A stretch of 64,000 bases of DNA from Paracoccaceae bacterium (lineage in GTDB: Bacteria > Pseudomonadota > Alphaproteobacteria > Rhodobacterales > Rhodobacteraceae), in contig JAFMHK010000011.1 in the NCBI GenBank assembly GCA_017854585.1, positions 1-64,000 on the forward strand, given 5' to 3'. The notes under the pieces were generated by a model, which saw only the letters and a program-made list of their open reading frames with translations, had not been told where the DNA came from and made no database searches. Of the stretch, positions 44,335 through 52,850 are shown in pieces (the stretch's first letter is position 1; each line of letters starts with the position of its first letter). The position numbers were made by a program, and so were the translations under genes.

Positions 44335-44776
44335 GGGCGCGGCCGCGTGCGATGGTGCAATCCGTTTGCATGCGGCAACATCGCCGCGCGCCAAATTCGC
44401 ACCCCAAGCCGCCCGGCACCTGCACCTGAACCTTCGGCCCCGACATCTTTTTGGGACGCCGCAAGCCCTGTCTCCTGTGCCCCGACACGTTCCCGTCCGG
44501 GCCGGACCCGGCGCGCCCTGCGGGGGGGGGCGCTCGTAATTCGTTTGACACGTCCAAGGCTCTCCAGCACAGATTGCCGCATCGGTTTCAATTCGTGAAT
44601 CCGGCATGATAGATTAGGTAAATGAGCAGACAGGCCCCGCCTCAGTCCGTGATCGCGCACCGCGCGGCAGGTGATCTGACCCGAAACCGGCGCTGCATAA
44701 TGGCGGTCTGGGCTGCGCCCGAGATGGCCGATGACGGGCATATATCCAAATTCACCACACCCGTAATTTGATCGGG
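44335..44776. other. Gap without a recognisable gene
   Basis: About 440 bases between the LysR gene and the first cNMP-binding protein gene. Frames on both strands are rich in Arg and Pro with no ribosome sites. A run of nine G (44522-44530) is a likely slippage site. The last 150 bases are less GC-rich and should contain the promoter of the downstream gene. Confidence 0.45.
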
Positions 44777-45418
44777 ATGGGTATACCTTTCGAACCAATC
44801 GACATTCTGGGATATGCTGCTGCCTTTCTGGTCTTCCTGACGTTTTGCATGAAGACCCTGATCTGGCTCCGCTTCGTCGCGGTCATCTCGAACATTGCCT
44901 TTATCGGATACGGTCTTGGGGCGGGCCTTTATCCGATCCTCGTCCTGCATCTTGTGCTTCTGCCGATGAACATCTTCCGGCTTTGGGAGAACGCCGTCTT
45001 GGCCAGACGTATCATTCAGGCAACTCGGGAAGACCCGACCGGCCAAGTGCTTCTGCCCTTCATGCGTCCACTTACGGCAAAGGACGGCGATGCGATTTTC
45101 CAAAAAGGCGATGAAGCTGACAGGCTCTTCTACGTCCAAAAGGGGACAATTCTGATAGAAGAGTTCGACAAGCGGATTGAGGCAGGGGATATTTTTGGTG
45201 AGATCGGGCTGTTTTCGCGTGGCCAATCCCGGACGGCGACGGCGCGCGCCCTCGGCGATGTGGAGCTTTGCGAAATCGACCGGGCGACAGTGTTGCGGAT
45301 CTATCAAGAGCATCCGGAGTTCGGTCTTACGCTGGCCCGTCTGGTGACCGACCGACTGGTGGAAAATCAGGCCGACGCCCTCAGGAAACTCTCGGCGGCC
45401 ACCTCGCAACAGGGTTGA
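44777..45418 (+). CDS. Membrane-anchored cyclic nucleotide-binding protein
   Basis: A 213-residue protein. Three membrane segments (about residues 10-28, 33-49, 52-69; LGYAAAFLVFLTFCMKTLIW, RFVAVISNIAFIGYGLGAG) make a small YgjV/CBU_0592-like unit. A cNMP-binding domain follows (about 100-195): GDAIFQKGDEADRLFYVQKG, then AGDIFGEIGLFSRGQSRTAT, which has the phosphate-binding cassette pattern FGEIxLF...R(T/S)A. There is no output domain, so binding probably alters membrane or partner behaviour. The stop lies 24 bases from the convergent cyclase stop. A paralogue of the same architecture is at 50.2 kb. Confidence 0.85.
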   Translation: MGIPFEPIDILGYAAAFLVFLTFCMKTLIWLRFVAVISNIAFIGYGLGAGLYPILVLHLVLLPMNIFRLWENAVLARRIIQATREDPTGQVLLPFMRPLTAKDGDAIFQKGDEADRLFYVQKGTILIEEFDKRIEAGDIFGEIGLFSRGQSRTATARALGDVELCEIDRATVLRIYQEHPEFGLTLARLVTDRLVENQADALRKLSAATSQQG

Positions 45419-45445
45419 TCGCTGGCGGGGTCTTAACGCCGATCA
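45416..45445. terminator. Bidirectional hairpin spanning two convergent stop codons
   Basis: TGATC-GCT-GGCG...CGCC-GATCA, a stem with a 3-base bulge and a 9-base loop, includes the stop codon of the cNMP-binding protein on one side and that of the cyclase on the other. It probably serves both genes. Confidence 0.45.
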
Positions 45446-47623
45446 GGGGTGCGATTGCGGTGTCCGGTCGCCCACGCCACGAATATCCGCAAAACGTTCC
45501 GGCAACCTTTCGTAGATCGGGACAAGGCGGCTCATGAACATGGCGGCCGCCGCCTTGCATGCCTCCAGATCGTCTGTAACGCTTTGGTTGTTGTTGATCG
45601 CGTCCAACAGGTCGGCGTGGCGTGTCGCCATGGCCTTGAATGCGTCAGATAGCGCCAACTGTGCCCCACCGACCAATGCGAACAAGGCCTGGCGCTGGCC
45701 GACGCCCTTGAGTGCAACGGATCCCAGCGGCAGCCATGCCAGATCCGGCGCGGCGTCATGAACCGTACCGGACGCGACGATATCAAAGCCCACGATCTTG
45801 CAACTCGACTCGACCCGCGCCGCCACGTTCACCGCGTTGCCGATCGCCGAATAGTTGAAGCGCTGTCGCGAGCCGATGTTTCCGACACAGGCCTCGCCCG
45901 CATGCAGGCCGATACCGATCTCGATCTCGCGTTCCAAATCCGTGCGGGTCGCAAGGAATTTCGCCATCGCATCCCGCATGCCAAGTGCCGCAAGCGCGGC
46001 TTGGCGGGAATGATCCGCAACGTTGAGCGGCGCGTTCCAGAACGCCATGACGCTGTCGCCGATGAACTTGTCGATGGTGCCCCCGAAATCAAGAATCTCC
46101 TGCGATAACCCGGTGAACAGATCATTCAGCAGGGGAACAAGGGCATCTGCCGGCATGCTCTCGCTCAGCGGTGTGAAGTTGCGGATGTCGGTGAACATCA
46201 CCGTCAATTCGCGCATCTCGCCGCCAAGTTCGATCTTGAATCCCCGGTCTTCAATCTCGGACAAGACCGATGGCGCAAGATATTGCGAAAACGAGGTGCG
46301 GATCATCCGTTTTTCACGGTCGGTGACGACAAAGCGGAACGCCGTCAACAGCCCAAGGCTCAGCGCACCGCCAAGAATCGGATAGGTCGCATCCACCAGA
46401 ACGGCATGGTGTTGAAACATCAACCAACTGGCCGCGATGATCCCGGCCGCAGCCACACCGCTGACCAGCAAGGAAGCCGTCGGGCCGGTGCGCGCCATGG
46501 CGAATGCCACCAACAGGCCCAGCAGGGCTTGCGTGATGATCTCAAGCCCAACCACAAGGTCGCTGCGCGTCAGGTGATCTTCCAGAAGAATTTGCTCGAT
46601 CATCTGCGCATGGATCGAAACGCCCGGCACGGATTCACCAAGCGCCGTCGTCCTGATGTCAAGCAATCCCGCCGCCGAAGTCCCCACAAGGATGATGCGC
46701 CCTTGAACGGCCTGTTGCAGACTTTCGGCGTTCCCTGCGTCCAGAACATCCACGGCCGAGATATACAGCCGTGGGTCGTCGTGCCGATAGCGGACCCAGA
46801 TCTCGCCACTGGTGGTCGTCGGTATCGTCAGGCCGCCAAGCTGGATACTTGCCACTGCCCCCTCCAAGGTGCCGACGCCGCGCAAGATCATCGTGCTTTC
46901 GCCAAACGCCACGCGGAGCGCCTCCAGCCCAAGCGACGCAACAGCGCTCGTCTCGGTGCGCCAGAGAAGGGGAACCTGCCGGATCGTTCCGTCATTCAGT
47001 CCGGGGGCCGTATTAATGTTGCCAAAGCCAAGGGCTGCATCGGCCAACTGCGGAACCAGAGTCGTTGACCGGGTGAACAGATAAAGCCCCGCACGCGGGC
47101 TATTGCCGATTTCCACCAGACCGGGTGTACGAATTTCGCTGGCAGCCATGCCGCCCGACGCAGCCGACGCCACGCCCAGAATGACGGCGGAGCCGGACAT
47201 TGCCCGCGCAAACCGGTCATCGTTGTCAAGCGTCTGCAACGCCTCCTCTGAAATGTCATCTTGAAGCAACGCGCGCAGCGCGGCGTCCTCAAGCAGAAGC
47301 CTTGGCGAGTATCGATCCGGCTCGGCAAAAAGCACGTCGAACGCGATCACGGCCGCCTCAGCCTCGGTCAGCCGGTCAACAAGTTGGGCCATCAGATCCC
47401 TTGGCCATGGCCACTGGCCGTATCTGGCCAGCGATGTCTCATCGATATCAACCACGCGGACGGGAAGGTCCTGATAGTCCCTCGGGTCAAGACGCTGAAG
47501 GTAATCGAAGTAGGCGCTTCGCAGGCTCTGAAGCGGCACGGGATCGACGATGCGCGCAACCACAAGCCCGGAAATCAGCACGATGCCAAGAAAGATCACC
47601 GACCAGCGCATTTGGCGTTTCAT
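45443..47623 (-). CDS. CHASE2-type membrane adenylate/guanylate cyclase
   Basis: A 726-residue class III cyclase. A membrane segment (residues about 6-24) is followed by a periplasmic CHASE2 sensor (about 30-340; VRVVDIDETSLARYGQWPWP, VIAFDVLFAEPDRY, GRIILVGTSAAGLLDIRTTA), then three more membrane segments (about 355-430) and the catalytic domain (about 470-650). Metal-binding Asp residues are in LTVMFTDIRNFTPLSE and FIGDSVMAFW, a base-contacting Lys in GTIDKFIGD, and transition-state Asn and Arg in YSAIGNAVNVAARVES. The usual GD before AVN is GN here, and the base-discriminating position is Ser. ATP is the likelier substrate but GTP is not excluded. It lies downstream of a FecR-domain gene on the same strand. 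Confidence 0.9.
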   Translation of the reverse strand: MKRQMRWSVIFLGIVLISGLVVARIVDPVPLQSLRSAYFDYLQRLDPRDYQDLPVRVVDIDETSLARYGQWPWPRDLMAQLVDRLTEAEAAVIAFDVLFAEPDRYSPRLLLEDAALRALLQDDISEEALQTLDNDDRFARAMSGSAVILGVASAASGGMAASEIRTPGLVEIGNSPRAGLYLFTRSTTLVPQLADAALGFGNINTAPGLNDGTIRQVPLLWRTETSAVASLGLEALRVAFGESTMILRGVGTLEGAVASIQLGGLTIPTTTSGEIWVRYRHDDPRLYISAVDVLDAGNAESLQQAVQGRIILVGTSAAGLLDIRTTALGESVPGVSIHAQMIEQILLEDHLTRSDLVVGLEIITQALLGLLVAFAMARTGPTASLLVSGVAAAGIIAASWLMFQHHAVLVDATYPILGGALSLGLLTAFRFVVTDREKRMIRTSFSQYLAPSVLSEIEDRGFKIELGGEMRELTVMFTDIRNFTPLSESMPADALVPLLNDLFTGLSQEILDFGGTIDKFIGDSVMAFWNAPLNVADHSRQAALAALGMRDAMAKFLATRTDLEREIEIGIGLHAGEACVGNIGSRQRFNYSAIGNAVNVAARVESSCKIVGFDIVASGTVHDAAPDLAWLPLGSVALKGVGQRQALFALVGGAQLALSDAFKAMATRHADLLDAINNNQSVTDDLEACKAAAAMFMSRLVPIYERLPERFADIRGVGDRTPQSHP

Positions 47624-47722
47624 CGGCACGCGGCAGTCACGTCAATCACATGCGCCGGGGTGTCCAAAATCAAAGGCCGCTGTTGTCGCGCACCACGCCA
47701 CGACATGTCAGTTGACAAGGCG

Positions 47723-48898
47723 TCATCCGCCGTTCCCGTTCCCGTTCCCGTTCCCGTTCCCGTTCCCGTTCCCATTGCCGTTTCCGCCGCCGTTCCTGTT
47801 CCCGCCGTTTCCGTTACCGTTGCCTTCACCATCGTTGCGCCCACCATTGCCTTCGCTGTTGCCACCGCGGTTGTCGGCCCCTCGGCCGGAACCGTTGCCG
47901 GACCCATCCTGACCTGCACTTGCGCCGCCGCCGCGGCCTTCGCTTGGTCCGGTGGTCCCACTGCGCCCCGGAAAGTCGTCATCTGTCGGCTCGGGTGATG
48001 GCTGTTCCGGCGCTGGCGGTTGCGGTGTCTGAGGTTGCGGCGCTGGCGGTTGTGGTGTCTGCGGTTGCGGCGCTGGTGGTTGAGGTGCTTGCGGCGCGGG
48101 TGGTTGCGGTGCCTGCGGGTTTGGGGTCTGCGGTTGCGGCAGAGTCGGAGCCGGAACCGGAGCGGGCACTACCGGCGGTGGCGCCGAAGGGGCAAACTGC
48201 GGAGGGTTGCGGTCAGACCGAACTTGGAAATAGCGCCCGCACCCGTCTGTCGATGTTCTGAATTCTCGGCGCAGTTGGCCCTGTTCCGCAAAGAACGGAA
48301 AGTCGTCCGAAAGCGTGCCGGCCGCATCCGGCCCGGTAACGCCCCGTATCCCTTGAAGGCCGCCGGTCCGCGCGATTGCGCAAGAGCCCTCGACAATGGC
48401 GCAGCGGTTGCCGCTCCGACACATGCGCACCGCCCCGTCGAACAGCGCAAGGGTTGTCTGGCCCCGACGAACCGCCAGATCGAATTCGGTCCCCCTGACA
48501 CCCATCGTCGCCGTTGGCGTCGTAATGGCGTAGCTTTCCCTTGGGCTGTTACCTGTAATAAACCTGAAGCCCCCGGTCACGGCATTCACTGCGAACCGGC
48601 TGGCCACGTTGCCTGACGTCATCAACACGTCGGTTATTTCCAACGTGGAATTCGGACCGACGACCATATTGGTGCCGTCATCAAAAGTTAACTGGACGAC
48701 CCCGTCCGCAGATGTTGTGATTTCGGCCCCGTCGCTTATCCGCGCGCCGGTTTGCATCACAAACCGCTGTCCGTCATCGGAAAGCTCTGCGTAACCAGTG
48801 ACTTGAACCGCAGTCGCGACCTCTTGGGCGGCCACCGAACATGCGCTCCAACTTACGCAAAAAGCGCAAATCAGAATTATCCGTATTTTGCCAATCAC
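47723..48898 (-). CDS. FecR-domain secreted protein with Pro-rich and Gly-Asn repeat tail
   Basis: A 391-residue protein with a signal peptide (cleavage after SVAA, about residue 24). The FecR-type domain covers about 40-160 (ISDGAEITTSADGVVQLTFD, YAITTPTATMGVRGTEFDLA). Cysteines in CRSGNRCAIVEGSC follow. The C-terminal half is low complexity: a Pro-Gln-Ala repeat (about 245-300; PQPPAPQPQTPQPPAPQP), an acidic link, then Gly-Asn-rich sequence that ends in a (GN)n run. Such FecR proteins often stand next to CHASE2 cyclases and may present a signal to the CHASE2 domain in the periplasm. It starts at GTG, with a G-rich site upstream. Confidence 0.85.
   Translation of the reverse strand: MIGKIRIILICAFCVSWSACSVAAQEVATAVQVTGYAELSDDGQRFVMQTGARISDGAEITTSADGVVQLTFDDGTNMVVGPNSTLEITDVLMTSGNVASRFAVNAVTGGFRFITGNSPRESYAITTPTATMGVRGTEFDLAVRRGQTTLALFDGAVRMCRSGNRCAIVEGSCAIARTGGLQGIRGVTGPDAAGTLSDDFPFFAEQGQLRREFRTSTDGCGRYFQVRSDRNPPQFAPSAPPPVVPAPVPAPTLPQPQTPNPQAPQPPAPQAPQPPAPQPQTPQPPAPQPQTPQPPAPEQPSPEPTDDDFPGRSGTTGPSEGRGGGASAGQDGSGNGSGRGADNRGGNSEGNGGRNDGEGNGNGNGGNRNGGGNGNGNGNGNGNGNGNGNGG
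47732..47773 (-). repeat. Hexanucleotide tandem repeat encoding Gly-Asn
   Basis: Seven consecutive copies of GTTCCC (GGGAAC on the coding strand) at the 3' end of the FecR-type gene. Because the unit is six bases, copy-number change would lengthen or shorten the Gly-Asn tail without shifting the frame. Imperfect copies continue to about 47,810. Confidence 0.9.
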
Positions 48899-49158
48899 CG
48901 CTCAACCCCCCAGGGTTTAAAACGCCGATTATTAGCCGTGCATTTTTAAAAAGTTCTCAGCAAATGCAAACCATGCCAACATCACGCCGCGTAATAACCT
49001 TACTAGCGCCATATTTCCGTCACGTGTCAAGATTCTCCGGATGGAACAGAGTGTTGTCGCGTTTTTGAATTAGAGGTATTTAAAAGTGCCCAAAAAAGTG
49101 ACAGATGTCGAAAAAAGTACATGATAAAAGGGTCAAGGCCACGTTGAAGGGATCTGAA
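48899..49158. promoter_or_regulatory. AT-rich divergent promoter region
   Basis: This 260-base gap separates the divergent FecR-type and MBL-fold genes. It is markedly AT-rich compared with its surroundings (GATTATTAGCCGTGCATTTT, TTTTTGAATTAGAGGTATTT). No gene is seen. It should contain promoters for both directions. GAAGGGA before the MBL ATG is the ribosome site. Confidence 0.55.
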
Positions 49159-50052
49159 ATGAAGGCGTCGGAAGCTGCGCAAAGGTTCGACGTCGTCTCG
49201 TGGGGCGCGCGGGGAACCCTTCCGTCGACCGGCGAAGACTTCAACCTGCACGGCGGTGCCACATGCTGCGTGGAGCTGCGCCTTGACGACCGGATCGTGG
49301 TGCTCGACGCAGGCAGTGGGATCGTCGATCTGGGTCAGAACCTCGTCCGGCGGGACCCGTGCTCTGTTGATCTCCTTATTTCTCACGCGCACCTTGATCA
49401 TGTGATTGGACTGCCGTTTTTCGAACCGCTTTTCCGGCCAGACTGGCAAGTGACGCTCTGGTTTGCCGGCGTCGAGGGGGCGCCGGATTCGCAAGCGCTT
49501 CTTGATACGTTCATCAGGCCCCCAACCCTGCCGTTCACAAGCGCTGAGTTCACGTGCCAACTTGCGTTGCGCCAAATTCCCCGCAACGGCCAGGTGGAGA
49601 TCGACGCACCATTCCAAATCTCGACCGCGCCGCTTAACCATCCGGGCGGCAACACCGGGTTGCGTATCGATCACGGTGGCCGATCCTTCGCCTATTGCAG
49701 CGACTATGAACCGGATGACGGGCCAAGTGACGCAACGCTGCGCACATTCATTGCGGGTGCCGACCTCGCCTTCCTCGACAGCACATACACCCCCGATGAA
49801 CGTCCGGCGTATCGGGGCTTCGGTCATGCCGACTGGTTGACAAGCTGCAACATCGCAAGAAGCGCCGGGGTTGGCTCACTTGGCCTTTTTCACCACGCCC
49901 CGCAGCGGCAAGATGCCGAACTTCTGGCAATCGCCAAGGCGGCAGGCGCAACCATGCCCAGCCATGCCGTGCGGCAAGGTGATTGCGTCGACTTGCTGAC
50001 GGGGGGCTGGCCATCGGGCCGGGAACGCCTCCGGAAGGCGCAAGACGGTTAG
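49159..50052 (+). CDS. MBL-fold metallo-hydrolase
   Basis: A 297-residue metallo-beta-lactamase-fold protein. The opening FDVVSWGARGTLPSTGEDF, then LHGGATCCVELRLDDRIVVL, precedes the HxHxDH motif SHAHLDHVIG (His76, His78, Asp80, His81). Further ligands are in NHPGGNTGLRI, AYCSDYEPDD and YRGFGHADWLT, so a two-metal site is intact. No signal peptide, so it is cytosolic. Members of this branch hydrolyse phosphodiesters and related bonds. Lying between a cyclase/FecR pair and a cNMP-binding protein, it is a candidate cyclic-nucleotide phosphodiesterase; that is inference. An upstream GTG/ATG extension of 18 residues is less likely. Confidence 0.85.
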   Translation: MKASEAAQRFDVVSWGARGTLPSTGEDFNLHGGATCCVELRLDDRIVVLDAGSGIVDLGQNLVRRDPCSVDLLISHAHLDHVIGLPFFEPLFRPDWQVTLWFAGVEGAPDSQALLDTFIRPPTLPFTSAEFTCQLALRQIPRNGQVEIDAPFQISTAPLNHPGGNTGLRIDHGGRSFAYCSDYEPDDGPSDATLRTFIAGADLAFLDSTYTPDERPAYRGFGHADWLTSCNIARSAGVGSLGLFHHAPQRQDAELLAIAKAAGATMPSHAVRQGDCVDLLTGGWPSGRERLRKAQDG

Positions 50053-50183
50053 CCATATCGTGCCCCGAGGGTCTTTGCGTGCGCCGCATACGACCCCGAC
50101 AGATGTCCTTGCGGCGGGTGTCCTTGTTGCTCAGATCTGATTTTCGTGAGACTGCTGCCCCGGTAATTGTGACAGGAAGAATG

Positions 50184-50912
50184 ATGCAAGACGCGTTTCT
50201 AAGCTTGTTCACACAAAGAACCATCCACGAATTGGCCGGGATCGTGGGTGTCGGCTTTTACGTCACCTCCTACCTCCTTCTGCAGACCGGGTATTTGCGC
50301 GGCGTCAGTTATTCCTATGCGACGATGAACCTGATCGGCGCGTTTCTCATGCTCTATAGCCTGACGGTAAGTTTCAACCTTCCGTCGGTCATGATCGAAA
50401 TCATTTGGATTATCATCAGCACGTACGGAATTATCAGAATTTACGTGATCAACAGCGCTATTCGGTTCAACGAGGAAGAGTTGCAGATGATCGCTCGCGC
50501 TCTGCCCGAAATGCCGAAACCCCTGTCGAAACAGCTTCTGAAACGCGGCGTATGGCACGACGTGGCACCCGGCGCGCACCTCACCCGTGAAGGTGAGGCT
50601 GTGAAGGACTTGAACTTCCTTCTGACAGGTCAGGCCAAGGTGTTTCTTGCACAGCGCTGCATCGCGACGATCAGTGGCGGATTGATCGGCGAGATGAACG
50701 TGATGCGCGGCGGCGCGGCGTCGGCAACCGTCACGGTTACGCAGCCAAGCAGGGTTTTCACGATTTCGGGGAAGGAACTGCAAAAGATGGCTGCGGCAGA
50801 TACCGATTTCCGCGCGTATCTGGAACTGCACCTTTCCGAATCCACGCGCAGCAAATTGATTGAAGCAAACAAAAACACCCAGAACCACGCTTTGGCTGTC
50901 GCACCCTACTGA
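50184..50912 (+). CDS. Second membrane-anchored cyclic nucleotide-binding protein
   Basis: A 242-residue paralogue of the protein at 44.8 kb. Three membrane segments (about 17-35, 43-62, 66-88; GIVGVGFYVTSYLLLQTGYL, SVMIEIIWIIISTYGIIRI) are followed by a degenerate cNMP-binding domain (about 125-220; LTREGEAVKDLNFLLTGQAK, ISGGLIGEMNVMRGGAASAT). The cassette has GEMN and GAASAT rather than the GEI/RTAT of its relative, so nucleotide affinity may differ. The ATG with AGGAAG four bases upstream was chosen. It follows the MBL gene by 131 bases on the same strand. Confidence 0.82.
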   Translation: MQDAFLSLFTQRTIHELAGIVGVGFYVTSYLLLQTGYLRGVSYSYATMNLIGAFLMLYSLTVSFNLPSVMIEIIWIIISTYGIIRIYVINSAIRFNEEELQMIARALPEMPKPLSKQLLKRGVWHDVAPGAHLTREGEAVKDLNFLLTGQAKVFLAQRCIATISGGLIGEMNVMRGGAASATVTVTQPSRVFTISGKELQKMAAADTDFRAYLELHLSESTRSKLIEANKNTQNHALAVAPY

Positions 50913-51329
50913 AACCCGCCTGCCATCTTTACGGGTCCCCCTCAAAGGGCGCGGTCCATGCCCGCTCTGTCAGGTCGGCGACACCTCAACTTACTTCTCC
51001 CTGTGGGCGCCAAGATCCCTGTTCATGCCCCCCGCGTCGCGTAGGCGCAGAACGCCGAACCGCTTGCGCAGGCCTTGATCGCCCCACGGTGTGCCTCGGT
51101 GCTCCGGGGGTGCGCACTGGCCGTGAACAGGCGGGTGCGGAACGTGAATTGAATAGCAAGCGCGGTAATGCGATTCGCGTTCATGCGGATCGAATGTGTA
51201 GCGTGTTTTCAGGGAGAGCGTTGTTTTGCTGCATGCCAAGGCATAAAGCGACAGGTATCTTGGGGGGATACAAGAAGTGCGGACTTGCGATGAAACCGGA
51301 TGTGACGTGCGTCGTCTGCCACGATTCGA
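50913..51329. other. Gap before the Tct-type transporter, no gene seen
   Basis: About 417 bases without a credible reading frame. ACCCG...CGGGT (5-base arms) just after the upstream stop might act as a weak terminator. The tctA-like start has no good ribosome site, so an unusual leader or leaderless initiation is possible. Confidence 0.4.
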
Positions 51330-52850
51330 ATGGCGGATATCGCGGTGATTGATGCCCTTCAGATTTCCCTGTCGGCGCTCGTCGGATCTGGCGGTGCGTT
51401 CTATCTTTTGCTCGGCACCATCGTGGGCCTTGTGTTCGGTATTATTCCCGGGCTCGGCGGTCCGACGGCGCTGGCTCTGTTGATCCCGCTGACCTTCGGG
51501 TTGGATACGACGGCGGCGATGTTCTTGGCGGGCGGGATCATGGGTGCCATTCCCTTCGGTGGCTCTGTCACGGCGATCCTTCTGAATACACCCGGCACAG
51601 CTCCCAATGCGGCCACCGTCTTTGACGGCTATCCGATGACCTTGCAGGGACGGGCAGGGGAGGCGCTTGGCGCCGCCGCCGCCGCCTCATCATTGGGTGG
51701 GATCTTCGGCATTTTGATCCTGTTCGCGACGCTGCCGCTTGCGCGCGAAATCATCTTGCTGTTCTCGCCACCGGAATTCTTCATGCTCGCGGTTCTGGGG
51801 CTTTGCGCCATTGCGGTGTCATCGGACGGCAAGATGCTCAAGGGGCTGATCGCGGCCTGCTTCGGCCTGATGATCGCCTTTGTCGGCTATGACAATGTCG
51901 GCGGCGGCGTGCGGTTCGATTTTGGCTTCGATTACCTCTGGGACGGGATCCCGCTGATCCCGTCGCTTATCGGGCTGTTCGCGATTGCCCAGATCGTGTC
52001 CCTGTTTCTGGCTGGCGGCTCGATCACCGATAACCCATCCGCGGTGCGCGTCAGCCGGGTCGGAGATGGGGTTCTTGCGGTGTTCCGGAACTGGGGAACC
52101 TTGCTGCGCGGGTCGGCAATCGGGGCGCTGGTGGGCGCGGTGCCGGGCGTCGGCGGAACGGTTGCGGCCTTCTTGTCCTATTCCGTGACGGTCCAGACCT
52201 CGAAAGAGCCTGAGACCTTCGGCAAGGGCAACGTATTGGGTGTGATCGCGCCCGAGGCGTCAAACAACGCCCGCGAGGGCGGATCCTTGATCCCGACGTT
52301 GGCATTCGGCATCCCCGGCAGCGCCGAAATGGCGGTTTTCCTTGGCCTTCTGGTGCTGCATGGCCTGCAGCCCGGGCCCAGTTTGCTGCTGAACCACATG
52401 GACGTCATCACGTCGTTGATGCTGTCGATTGCCATCGCATCGGTGCTGGCCTCGGTCTTGTGCCTGATGGTGGCCAGAAAGCTGGCCCTGATCACCCTGA
52501 TCGACGTCAACTTCCTTGTGCCGATCATATTGGCGGTGTCTCTGGTTGGTGCCTATGCGCTGAAATCAAGCATGTATGACGTCATCGTGGCGGTTGTGTT
52601 CGGCGCGGTGGGCTACCTGATGATCCGCTTCGATTACCCGCGTCTGCCACTGGTGATCGCGCTGTTCCTCGGTGAAATCCTCGAGGTGAGTTATCGGCAA
52701 AGCATGATGATCGCGCGGGGCGACTGGACCGTCTTTTTCACCCGCCCGCTGTCACTCGGTCTGTTCGTGCTGATCGTGCTCAGCCTCAGTGTCCCCTTCA
52801 TCCGTTACCTGCTGCGCCGTCGCGCGGCCAAAAGGGCCGTTGCGCCATGA
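51330..52850 (+). CDS. Tripartite tricarboxylate transporter permease, TctA family
   Basis: A 506-residue inner-membrane protein with about 12 hydrophobic segments. The TctA signature GIIPGLGGPTALALLIPLTF and the second repeat GAVPGVGGTVAAFLSYSVTV are intact, as is IPGSAEMAVFLGLLVLHGLQ. It is the large permease of a TTT-family uptake system for tricarboxylates or aromatic carboxylates. Its stop overlaps the next start (ATGA). The adjacent oxalomesaconate genes suggest an aromatic or tricarboxylic acid. Confidence 0.92.
   Translation: MADIAVIDALQISLSALVGSGGAFYLLLGTIVGLVFGIIPGLGGPTALALLIPLTFGLDTTAAMFLAGGIMGAIPFGGSVTAILLNTPGTAPNAATVFDGYPMTLQGRAGEALGAAAAASSLGGIFGILILFATLPLAREIILLFSPPEFFMLAVLGLCAIAVSSDGKMLKGLIAACFGLMIAFVGYDNVGGGVRFDFGFDYLWDGIPLIPSLIGLFAIAQIVSLFLAGGSITDNPSAVRVSRVGDGVLAVFRNWGTLLRGSAIGALVGAVPGVGGTVAAFLSYSVTVQTSKEPETFGKGNVLGVIAPEASNNAREGGSLIPTLAFGIPGSAEMAVFLGLLVLHGLQPGPSLLLNHMDVITSLMLSIAIASVLASVLCLMVARKLALITLIDVNFLVPIILAVSLVGAYALKSSMYDVIVAVVFGAVGYLMIRFDYPRLPLVIALFLGEILEVSYRQSMMIARGDWTVFFTRPLSLGLFVLIVLSLSVPFIRYLLRRRAAKRAVAP

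Noticed and set aside
43366-44607. A 413-codon minus-strand open frame
   Set aside because: Antisense to the LysR gene and its downstream gap; not protein-like.
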